Assembly: GCA_964609995.1 (NCBI GenBank)
Contig: CAZSTI010000016.1
Span: 1-15,853, forward strand
Length of the DNA stretch: 15,853 nt
DNA from: JAAYGD01 sp964609995
GTDB taxonomy: Bacteria > Bacillota_I > Bacilli_A > RF39 > UBA660
Direction: 5' to 3'
In this document: piece by piece, positions 7,094-13,798 of the stretch
Layout: every line of letters begins with the position of its first letter
How positions within the stretch are numbered: the first letter of the stretch is position 1
Notes under the pieces: model-generated
What the model was told of the DNA's origin: nothing
Seen by the model: the letters and a program-made list of their open reading frames with translations, nothing else
Databases searched by the model: none
Program-made: the position numbers and the translations under genes

Positions 7094-7762
7094 TTACTTC
7101 AATTCCTTTTTTAGAAAATATATATCTAGTTTCTTTTTTAATCTTAATATTAAATAACTTTTTGGAATAATTTTTAAAAGCATAACATTATTGTTTATTA
7201 AATTATTTAAATAATCTATAAATAATTTATCTTTATTATTTAAAAGTTGAGGACCTAATCTTAGCTCTTTATTTGAATATTTTCCTTTACCTTTGACAAA
7301 TAATATATTAGTATAATAAATGTTATTATCTTTTATTATTGATTCTTTATCTATCATATATCCAAGATTAACTATATATTTTCTAATATCATATTCTTTG
7401 GTAGTTGTTTGAATTATTATTTTATCAATATTATTTAATTTATTTTTATAATCTTCTAATATTTTTCTCATCTTAAAGTATCCCATACCAGATATTATTA
7501 TTGTATTAATATCATCAGTATCCTCTAATACTTTAAGGCCATCACCTAATCTTAAATCAATATTCACTTTATATTTATTTGAATTATCTTTTGCACCTTC
7601 TATTGCTTTTTCTACTATATCAGTACAAATAATATTGGATACTAATTTATTTTTTTTTACATATATTCCTAATAGAGCATGATCACAACCTACATCTATT
7701 ACTTTATCTTCTTTTGATAAAAATGTGGTTAATTCTTTTAATCTATTAGATATATTAATCAT
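7094..7762 (-). CDS. trmK: tRNA (adenine(22)-N1)-methyltransferase TrmK
   Basis: This 222-residue protein matches the TrmK/YqfN family in length, motifs and position after sigA. The SAM-binding motif I is VIDVGCDHALLG (residues 21-32), the acidic ribose-binding residue is in TDIV (Asp48), and RLGDGL (71-76) and IISGMG (89-94) are further Rossmann motifs; GMG is typical of the family. TrmK methylates N1 of adenine 22 in the D-loop region of tRNAs, mainly Ser and Leu types, using SAM. A leucine tRNA is encoded downstream in the same operon. The ATG overlaps the sigA stop by 8 nt, so its translation is probably coupled. In Bacillus subtilis the same order (sigA region then yqfN) occurs, but the usual next gene yqfO is not here. 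Confidence 0.92.
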   Translation of the reverse strand: MINISNRLKELTTFLSKEDKVIDVGCDHALLGIYVKKNKLVSNIICTDIVEKAIEGAKDNSNKYKVNIDLRLGDGLKVLEDTDDINTIIISGMGYFKMRKILEDYKNKLNNIDKIIIQTTTKEYDIRKYIVNLGYMIDKESIIKDNNIYYTNILFVKGKGKYSNKELRLGPQLLNNKDKLFIDYLNNLINNNVMLLKIIPKSYLILRLKKKLDIYFLKKELK

Positions 7763-8834
7763 TTAAAAAATCCTTTAATTTTTTTGATCTTGATGGATGC
7801 TTTAATTTTCTTAAAGCTTTAGCTTCTATTTGTCTAATTCTTTCTCTTGTTACTCCAAATATATTACCAACCTCTTCTAAAGTTCTGCTAGTTCCATCTT
7901 CTAAACCAAATCTTAGTTTTAATACTTGTTTTTCTCTTTCAGTTAATGTATTTAGTGCATCAGTAATAATATCTTTTAATACTTCATTTATAGCGTATTC
8001 TTCAGGACTTAAAGATGATTCATCTTTAATGAAATCCGCCACAGTAGAATCTTCATCTTCTCTAGTAGGTTTTTCTAAAGATACTGGATCAACATCTATT
8101 TTAATTATTTCTCTTACTTTGTCTGGAGGTAATTCTATTTTTTCCGCTAATTCCTCTATAGTAGGATCCCTATTTAATTCTAATGTTAATTGTCTTTGGA
8201 AACGTTTCAATTTATTTATTGTTTCAACCATATGTACTGGAATTCTAATAGTTTTTGCTTGATCTGCAATTGCTCTTGTAATTGCTTGTCTAATCCACCA
8301 TGTAGCATATGTTGAAAACTTAAATCCTTTTGATGAATCAAATTTTTCTACTGCTTTCATCAATCCCATATTACCTTCTTGAATCAAATCCAAAAACGAT
8401 AATTTTCTACCTACATATCTTTTTGCAATACTAACTACTAAACGAAGATTTGCTTCTGCCAATCTATTTTTTGCTTCTTGCTCTCCCCTAGTTACTCTTT
8501 CAGATAATTCTAATTCTTCATCTTGAGTTAATAAACTAATTTTTCCAATTTCTTTTAAATACATTCTTACAGGATCATTAATACTTATTGTTTTTGGAAC
8601 AGCCAGTTCATCTCCTTCAGCAGTTGCTACATCTTCAACAGTAGTATCTGCTTCTTCTGATACAACATCTATTCCAATATCATGAAAAGAATTATACAAT
8701 TCATCTAAATTATCAGCGTCTAAATCTAATCCCTTTAATTCTTCCGCCAATTCTTCAAATGTAATATATCCTTTATCTTTTCCTTTTTTTATTAAATGTT
8801 TTTTTCTTACTTCAAAACTTTTTATTTCATTCAT
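7755..8834 (-). CDS. sigA: Primary RNA polymerase sigma factor SigA (RpoD)
   Basis: This 359-residue protein is a complete group 1 sigma factor. It has a short region 1.1 (about 1-75, acidic at 35-75), region 1.2 with DPVRMYLKEIG (87-97), region 2 with NLRLVVSIAKRYVGR and the -10 recognition/melting segment FSTYATWWIRQAITRAIADQ (173-192), region 3 (about 200-280) and region 4.2 with the -35 helix-turn-helix TLEEVGNIFGVTRERIRQIEAKAL (318-341). It directs core polymerase to the housekeeping promoters, including the TTGACT/TATAAT-type sites listed here. The ATG lies 1 nt after the dnaG stop with only a weak AGGT upstream, so expression probably depends on coupling to dnaG translation. Confidence 0.98.
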   Translation of the reverse strand: MNEIKSFEVRKKHLIKKGKDKGYITFEELAEELKGLDLDADNLDELYNSFHDIGIDVVSEEADTTVEDVATAEGDELAVPKTISINDPVRMYLKEIGKISLLTQDEELELSERVTRGEQEAKNRLAEANLRLVVSIAKRYVGRKLSFLDLIQEGNMGLMKAVEKFDSSKGFKFSTYATWWIRQAITRAIADQAKTIRIPVHMVETINKLKRFQRQLTLELNRDPTIEELAEKIELPPDKVREIIKIDVDPVSLEKPTREDEDSTVADFIKDESSLSPEEYAINEVLKDIITDALNTLTEREKQVLKLRFGLEDGTSRTLEEVGNIFGVTRERIRQIEAKALRKLKHPSRSKKLKDFLND

Positions 8835-8835
8835 A

Positions 8836-10560
8836 TTATATACCTACTTTCAATCTTGCTATTTCATTTATTATTTCAATTTTTTTATCTTCATCCACTT
8901 CATTTTTAACAAGTGCATTAAGCCTTTTTATTTCTAATTCCCTTCCATAATCATTTAATAAATCAATATAATTATGGATAGCTTCAATGGAATAATTTTC
9001 TGGAACATTGATATTATCAACCTCTTTTAAAGCTTCAATTAATTCATCTTTTCCATTCAAATATGTTAAAAAATCCGCTATATCTAATCTTTCATATTGT
9101 CTATAAAAATATATTAGTTCATTAGACAAAAATCTAAACACTTGATTTGGAAAAAAACACCTATTATTTTCAAATATTTTTAGTACCTCTTCATACCTAA
9201 TCATATAGAACATTAATTCTCTTTCTGCTCTATGATATTTATCTAATTTAACTTTTTCTTTTAATACTATTTTTTCTTGTTCTTTTGGTTTAATTTTCTT
9301 TATAGAATTATTTATAGTATTTATACTAAGACCTGTATCATTTGATAAATTTTTAATTGTAATTTCTCTAATTATTTTATCATCCTCGTTATCTAATTCA
9401 GACAATACATCTTTAATATATTTTGATATAGATTCGCTATTATCAAAATTTGTATTTGTTTTATAATATTCGATTTTATAATCCAAATATGCTTTTGCAC
9501 TCTTTATTTTTTCATTAAATTTTTCAACTCCAAATTTATCTACAAATTCCTCAGGATCCAAATTATCATTCAACCTTATTATGCTAGGTTTTACTCCCGC
9601 TTTAATGAATTCATTAGCGCATGAAATAGTCGCAATTTCTCCAGCATTATCACCATCAAAACATAATATAATGTTATTAGACATTTTCTTAATTATTGAT
9701 ATTTGATGTGATGTAACCGCAGTTCCCATAGTTGCAATAACATTTTTTATTCCAAATCTATATAAACCAATTACATCCATAAATCCTTCAGTAATTATTA
9801 TAAATTTCTTTTTCTTTGCTTCATCTTTTGCTCTTTTATAATTATAAATCAATTCTCCCTTATGAAATATATCACTATCTTTTGAATTTATATATTTCGC
9901 TTGATCAGAATCTTCATATATTCTTCCACTAAAACCAACTATCTTATCGTTTAAATCATATAAAGGGAACATTATTCTATTTAAAAAAGTATCATGAATT
10001 CTATCATTAGATTGACTTGCAATACCAGATTTTATTATTAATTCATCATTATAATTTTTATTTCTTAGCAGTTCATATAATTTGTTGTTTGTAGATAAAC
10101 CTATTTGAAATTCTTTAATTATATTATCATCTATTTTTCTTCTCTTTAAATATTCTATTGCTTTAATTCCATCTTTTGTTTTTAAATTATTTTGATAATA
10201 TTTATTTGAAATATCATATATATCATATAAGTCTTTAAATTTATCATTTGTTTTTGGTTTATAATCAATTATATCAATAGGAATATTTACTTTATTAGCA
10301 ACTATCTTAACTGATTCTAAAAACGATATATTATCATAATCCATTATGAAATTAAAAACATTACCCGAAGCTCCACATACAAAGCATTTATATATTTGTT
10401 TTTCTTTAGAAACACTCATACTTGGATTATGATCATCATGAAAAGGACATAGCGCAAAATAATTTTTTCCTTTTTGTTCTAAAGGAATATATTCTCCAAT
10501 TACTTCAACTATATCTGATTTTTGTCTAATTTCAATTATTTTCTCTTGACTTAAAGCCAT
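8836..10560 (-). CDS. dnaG: DNA primase DnaG
   Basis: This 574-residue protein is a full bacterial primase. The N-terminal zinc-binding domain has CPFH (Cys38, His41) and CFVCG (Cys59, Cys62). The catalytic core includes FLNRIMFP and GFSGR (192-213), and the TOPRIM domain has EGFMD (Glu258, Asp262) and DGDNAG (Asp302, Asp304), with LDPEEFV following. The C-terminal ~140 residues are a helical domain expected to bind the DnaB-type helicase. It makes RNA primers for lagging-strand synthesis. ATG 10560 follows AGGGTG at good spacing. It is the second gene of the operon, 49 nt after the deoxyribosyltransferase-like gene, and abuts sigA by 1 nt, as in the conserved macromolecular synthesis operon. 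Confidence 0.98.
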   Translation of the reverse strand: MALSQEKIIEIRQKSDIVEVIGEYIPLEQKGKNYFALCPFHDDHNPSMSVSKEKQIYKCFVCGASGNVFNFIMDYDNISFLESVKIVANKVNIPIDIIDYKPKTNDKFKDLYDIYDISNKYYQNNLKTKDGIKAIEYLKRRKIDDNIIKEFQIGLSTNNKLYELLRNKNYNDELIIKSGIASQSNDRIHDTFLNRIMFPLYDLNDKIVGFSGRIYEDSDQAKYINSKDSDIFHKGELIYNYKRAKDEAKKKKFIIITEGFMDVIGLYRFGIKNVIATMGTAVTSHQISIIKKMSNNIILCFDGDNAGEIATISCANEFIKAGVKPSIIRLNDNLDPEEFVDKFGVEKFNEKIKSAKAYLDYKIEYYKTNTNFDNSESISKYIKDVLSELDNEDDKIIREITIKNLSNDTGLSINTINNSIKKIKPKEQEKIVLKEKVKLDKYHRAERELMFYMIRYEEVLKIFENNRCFFPNQVFRFLSNELIYFYRQYERLDIADFLTYLNGKDELIEALKEVDNINVPENYSIEAIHNYIDLLNDYGRELEIKRLNALVKNEVDEDKKIEIINEIARLKVGI

Positions 10561-10582
10561 AAAAACACCCTATAACTTTAAT

Positions 10583-10588
10583 ATTCTA
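10583..10588 (-). promoter_or_regulatory. Possible -10 box of an internal dnaG promoter
   Basis: The minus strand reads GATGTAGAATAT in the 49-nt gap before dnaG, identical over 12 nt to the -10 region of the peptidase operon promoter (around 4776-4784). No good -35 is visible, so the call is tentative. A start near 10576 would give a 16-nt leader. Confidence 0.35.
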
Positions 10589-10609
10589 CATCAAATAGAA
10601 AATTCCCCT

Positions 10610-11236
10610 TTATTTATGTAATGTTTTTATATTATTTTCTTCTTTTGAATATTCCTTTAAAATAGAAATTACTTTATCTCCAAAATTATTTTCATTTAAA
10701 GTAATTTCTTCATTCCATAAAATAAATTGTCTATTTGGATATAGATTATTTAAACAATATGCTAATCCTAAATCTAAAAACGAAGATATGTTGGTTTTAT
10801 CATAGTTTATAACTACATTATTTGACTTTCCAATATATTCCAAATTATCTATATGTGATTTATAATCAAAATTATTTATTCCATTAAATCCATTGTTTTT
10901 TGAAAAAAACACTCTTTTTCCTTCTTCTTCAAATTTGTCTGTTATTTCTTTACCATTTCTTAAAACAAAATCATATGATCCAATAATATAATAATCAGAA
11001 AGATAATTAGGAGATAAAAATTCTTCCTTTTTAATTTTATTAACCCAATAATTATAAATATTCGTATATAAATTATCTTCTGTATCATTTATAATATTTA
11101 ATTTTCTATCCGATAATAGAAACATACCCAAATAAAACATATTTCTTTTGTGGTCACTTGTTATTTTTAATTCTTCATCTGAAGAATTAAAAATAATATC
11201 CAAGTAATCCTCATTTATATCTTTATAATATAACAT
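10610..11236 (-). CDS. Divergent nucleoside 2-deoxyribosyltransferase-like protein, first gene of the dnaG operon
   Basis: This 208-residue protein is not a confidently recognised family. Its second half follows the pattern of nucleoside 2-deoxyribosyltransferases and related TIR-like folds: a beta strand with YYIIGS (83-87), a helix, then YIGKSNNVVINYD (134-146) and SSFLDLGLAYCLN (151-163), which parallels the usual sD.vva.ldg and G.a.ElGyAyalgk blocks. The catalytic Glu of that family would be Asp155 here, so activity is doubtful. The first 80 residues are helical and unrecognised. No membrane segment is seen. The start is ATG 11236, placed right after GAGGTG (11240-11245); a GTG at 11242 lies inside that ribosome site. 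It precedes dnaG by 49 nt and is co-transcribed with it. Confidence 0.6.
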   Translation of the reverse strand: MLYYKDINEDYLDIIFNSSDEELKITSDHKRNMFYLGMFLLSDRKLNIINDTEDNLYTNIYNYWVNKIKKEEFLSPNYLSDYYIIGSYDFVLRNGKEITDKFEEEGKRVFFSKNNGFNGINNFDYKSHIDNLEYIGKSNNVVINYDKTNISSFLDLGLAYCLNNLYPNRQFILWNEEITLNENNFGDKVISILKEYSKEENNIKTLHK

Positions 11237-11252
11237 AATCACCTCACAAGGT

Positions 11253-11280
11253 ATTATAGTATATCATAAAAAAAAATCAA
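11253..11280 (-). promoter_or_regulatory. Promoter of the dnaG-sigA operon, overlapping the upstream terminator
   Basis: On the minus strand TATAAT (11253-11258) lies 16 nt after TTGATT (11275-11280). The -35 and spacer coincide with the hairpin arm and T tract of the phosphoesterase terminator. An overlapping alternative -10, TGATATACT (11258-11266), is of the extended type. The leader would be only about 10-15 nt. Confidence 0.6.
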
Positions 11281-11294
11281 GTTAAACTTGATTT
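11268..11294 (-). terminator. Intrinsic terminator of the tandem phosphoesterase gene
   Basis: The minus strand carries AAATCAAGTT then T then AACTTGATTT, a 21-nt palindrome (11274-11294) that folds into a stem of about 8 bp with a small loop, running into nine T residues (11268-11276). It starts 4 nt after the stop of the phosphoesterase gene. Confidence 0.85.
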
Positions 11295-11297
11295 CAA

Positions 11298-13526
11298 TTA
11301 TTTATTGCTTTTTCTTGATAATATCTTAGGAAGTCCTTGTGTTATTTCAATATCTTGACTCCAATCATCTAGTATTACATCTTTTCTTCCGAAGTTTTTA
11401 TAGTCAAAAGAAATATATTCAATTTCTCCTTTTTCATTAGAATATGTTTCCATTATTGTAGCACTCATTATATTCGCTAAATTGTTCTTTTGAGAAAAAG
11501 GACTTTTTTCAGTTAAACAACCAACTAATGCACCAAATATATTTCTATATAAAAAGTCATATGTTTTGTGATAGTGATTATCAATAAAAACTTTTGGTTT
11601 ATAGTTTGATTCTAAATTTTCTAATTGTTTTTGTAAATTATAAGATCTTGATGCTGCTGATCCACCACCCGGATGATTTGCAGTTATTACTACAGCTGCT
11701 TTTCTTTCTTTTGTCATTAAATTATAATCTTCACATCTTCCTTCTTTAATTGCGTTTCTCAATACTTCTCTTTCTCTTGGATTTAATTCTGGTACATTTG
11801 GATTAAGAAAAAATTTATTACCATTAATTGCAAATGTAGCCACATCTTGTCCTATATAAAACATATCTTTTCTTGCTTGAGATAGATGATATCCTAAGGA
11901 AGCACCACCATTTTTTAAATGAGTTTCATCATGGCTTCCCGTGTCTAACAACCAATTAAATCCAGGGACAGGTACAATTGTTCTCATAACATCATCATAT
12001 TGTTCATCAAAACCTCTTGATTTCAATGCATATTGTTCCTCAGGCCTAACTTTTATATAATCTCCTTGAGTTAAATCTCCATTAATCAATCCTGTAGTAA
12101 TTCCTCTATCTATTGCCCAATTATGTGCGTTTTTAACCATTGTTGGTTGTTGCCTTTTGGCTCCCAAATGAAGATCCCCAATAATTAATATAGACGATTT
12201 AATTAAATCTTCTTTAGAAGGCTTTGTGTGTTTCTTTGGAATTTTTCCTCTTTTATCTACCATTACTATTTCTTTATCTTTAGCATTTTGATTATCTTCT
12301 GTATGTTGTATTTTATAAGTATTAATCTTCTTTCCATACAATTTAAATAATTCAAACAAACCATCTAATTCATCTTGATTTAATCCTAATATTTTTGCAA
12401 CATCTTCCATAGGAGTATCATTTTTAATCATTTTATAATAAGTATCTATCTTTTTTTCAATATCAGGTTTTTTCATCTTAGGTTCAGCCTTGTTATTTAT
12501 TACTTCTCTAACTCCTTTAACTGGTTTTGCAGTTAAATAATCATCTTTATTCGTAACAAAATATGGAACTCTAATTGATTTAATATTATCAAATGAACCA
12601 TCTTTTTTAAAAGTAATTTCCATTTCCCAGGCACCAATAGTATTTGACCAAGATCTATCATCCATTTCACTAGTAGTTGCAACCATTGAAGGAATTGAAA
12701 AAGCTTCCATTTCTCTATAGTTAGGTAAATGTTCCATTTGAAGTAGTCCACCATTTAATACTATATCTGGTTTATCTTCACTTCTTTTTGCTTTTAAATA
12801 TTGTTCAAGTAAATATGATGCAGTATATGTTTTCCTTGTTCCATGATGTCTAACTAATATTTTTGTATCATTTACTTTTAATACACCATTTAATTCACCT
12901 AGAAAATGCATATCGTCTCTTATTCCTTCAAGTCTTTTTCCAATTGGTCTTTCAAAAGCATTATTATGTGTAGCATCTTTATCACCAGTAATAAAGTAAG
13001 TATTCATTCCTTCAAGATGAGGATACATATTAATAAATCTTTCAATTTGGGAATAAGTATCTTTTAAAAATAATGTGTTGTAGTATTTGCTTTTTTTTGT
13101 TTTACCATCACTAGGATATAATCCTTCAGTTAAATCACCACTTATTATTACTGTTCTACAACCAGAATTATATGCATTTTGAATTGCATTTTGATATATT
13201 GTTGGTTGCTCATAAATAGAACCAGTTCTTAAATCAGATATTACAAGAAGTTTTAAAGGTTCTTCAATAGGAGTTTTAATATGAATTTCGTTTTGTTTTA
13301 TATTAATATCTTTAATATAATTTAAATATAATTCTCCTCCTCTTTGACTTATAGTAAGTGGATAACCATCAGCTTTCATTTCTTCCAAAGCTTTTGATAT
13401 TTCAAATATTGAGATTTTAAAGTTTTTTTCCAATTCTTTTAATTCAATTTCACCTTGCTTTGAATTGCTCCTAATAAAATTTATTAAAAGTCCTTTGTTC
13501 ATTTCCAAATCAGTATATTTTCCCAT
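11298..13526 (-). CDS. Winged-helix protein with tandem calcineurin-like metallophosphoesterase domains
   Basis: This 742-residue protein starts with a winged-helix-like segment (about 8-70), then phosphoesterase domain 1 (about 90-330), a linker with an HTH-like segment (about 370-400) and domain 2 (about 443-725). Domain 2 has GDLHLG (Asp451, His453), GDLTQGDY (Asp484), GSHDETH (531-536; Ser531 replaces the usual Asn ligand), ANHPGG (His618) and NHYHK (His651, His653), so it is probably active on a phosphoester. Domain 1 keeps SDLRTG (Asp98, Arg where His is usual), GDLTEG (Asp131), GDKD in place of GNHD, and HH (227-228), so it looks degenerate. The layout resembles phage-type phosphoesterases and could mean a nuclease or nucleotide phosphatase; the substrate is unknown. 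ATG 13526 follows GGAGGAGG at 5 nt; the frame is open to a GTG at 13541 overlapping that site. It has its own leader and terminator. Confidence 0.8.
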   Translation of the reverse strand: MGKYTDLEMNKGLLINFIRSNSKQGEIELKELEKNFKISIFEISKALEEMKADGYPLTISQRGGELYLNYIKDINIKQNEIHIKTPIEEPLKLLVISDLRTGSIYEQPTIYQNAIQNAYNSGCRTVIISGDLTEGLYPSDGKTKKSKYYNTLFLKDTYSQIERFINMYPHLEGMNTYFITGDKDATHNNAFERPIGKRLEGIRDDMHFLGELNGVLKVNDTKILVRHHGTRKTYTASYLLEQYLKAKRSEDKPDIVLNGGLLQMEHLPNYREMEAFSIPSMVATTSEMDDRSWSNTIGAWEMEITFKKDGSFDNIKSIRVPYFVTNKDDYLTAKPVKGVREVINNKAEPKMKKPDIEKKIDTYYKMIKNDTPMEDVAKILGLNQDELDGLFELFKLYGKKINTYKIQHTEDNQNAKDKEIVMVDKRGKIPKKHTKPSKEDLIKSSILIIGDLHLGAKRQQPTMVKNAHNWAIDRGITTGLINGDLTQGDYIKVRPEEQYALKSRGFDEQYDDVMRTIVPVPGFNWLLDTGSHDETHLKNGGASLGYHLSQARKDMFYIGQDVATFAINGNKFFLNPNVPELNPREREVLRNAIKEGRCEDYNLMTKERKAAVVITANHPGGGSAASRSYNLQKQLENLESNYKPKVFIDNHYHKTYDFLYRNIFGALVGCLTEKSPFSQKNNLANIMSATIMETYSNEKGEIEYISFDYKNFGRKDVILDDWSQDIEITQGLPKILSRKSNK

Positions 13527-13541
13527 TTTTTCCTCCTCCAC

Positions 13542-13578
13542 AAAAAAATGTAATAGATGGCGAAAATCTATTACATTT
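13542..13578 (-). terminator. Terminator-like hairpin in the phosphoesterase leader (candidate attenuator)
   Basis: On the minus strand AAATGTAATAGAT (13566-13578) pairs perfectly over 13 bp with ATCTATTACATTT (13546-13558) around a 7-nt loop and continues into seven T residues (13542-13548). It lies between the 8-codon ORF and the GGAGGAGG ribosome site of the phosphoesterase gene, so readthrough would be needed for expression. Confidence 0.7.
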
Positions 13579-13584
13579 AAAATT

Positions 13585-13611
13585 TTAATTGTTTTTTCCT
13601 ATTCCAATCAT
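13585..13611 (-). CDS. Possible 8-codon leader peptide MIGIGKNN
   Basis: ATG 13611 follows AGGGAGG (13617-13623) at 5-nt spacing, one of the strongest ribosome sites in the window, and the frame stops at TAA after eight codons (MIGIGKNN). The stop lies 6 nt before the terminator-like hairpin. This is the classic layout of a leader peptide that controls downstream transcription by attenuation. The peptide has no run of a single amino acid that would point to a specific sensed amino acid. It could also be a remnant ribosome site with no function. Confidence 0.45.
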   Translation of the reverse strand: MIGIGKNN

Positions 13612-13652
13612 TTCAACCTCCCTATTTTTTATGTTCAACCTAATATAATATA

Positions 13653-13681
13653 ATTATACTTGAGTATCTTTTTTTTTGAAA
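13653..13681 (-). promoter_or_regulatory. Promoter of the phosphoesterase leader
   Basis: On the minus strand a perfect TATAAT (13653-13658) lies 17 nt after TTTCAA (13676-13681). A start near 13646 gives a 5' leader of about 120 nt containing the 8-codon ORF and the hairpin. Confidence 0.55.
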
Positions 13682-13712
13682 GACTTTTTAGTAAAATCAA
13701 TACAAATATTAC

Positions 13713-13732
13713 ACAATTAAACGTTTGATTGT
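13713..13732. promoter_or_regulatory. Near-perfect 20-bp palindrome, candidate operator
   Basis: ACAATTAAAC followed by GTTTGATTGT forms an inverted repeat with 9 of 10 matching pairs centred on 13722/13723. It lies between the two divergent promoters, about 30 bp upstream of the phosphoesterase -35 and 18 bp upstream of the ATPase -35 region, so one regulator could control both genes. It lacks a T tract and does not look like a terminator. Confidence 0.4.
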
Positions 13733-13769
13733 CCTTATTTTACGCATTTATTTATATACTTGTTATGTA

Positions 13770-13778
13770 TGATATAAT
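13770..13778 (+). promoter_or_regulatory. Extended -10 promoter of the HerA-like ATPase gene
   Basis: TGATATAAT contains a perfect TATAAT at 13773-13778 with the TGn extension. The -35 is weak (near 13750-13755). The start near 13785 gives a leader of about 14 nt that begins just before the GGAGG ribosome site. Confidence 0.65.
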
Positions 13779-13798
13779 ATTCTCAAATTGGAGGATAT

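Noticed and set aside
8029..8262. Plus-strand open frame inside sigA, and similar plus-strand frames at 3699-3905, 6358-6768, 13465-13653 and 15515-15724
   Set aside because: They lie antisense to clear genes, lack ribosome sites and show no motif; they are shadows of the real frames.
12533..12754. 73-codon frame on the minus strand inside the phosphoesterase gene, and a 79-codon frame antisense to the ATPase (13819-14058)
   Set aside because: Each overlaps a well-supported longer gene in another frame, with no ribosome site or recognisable protein features.
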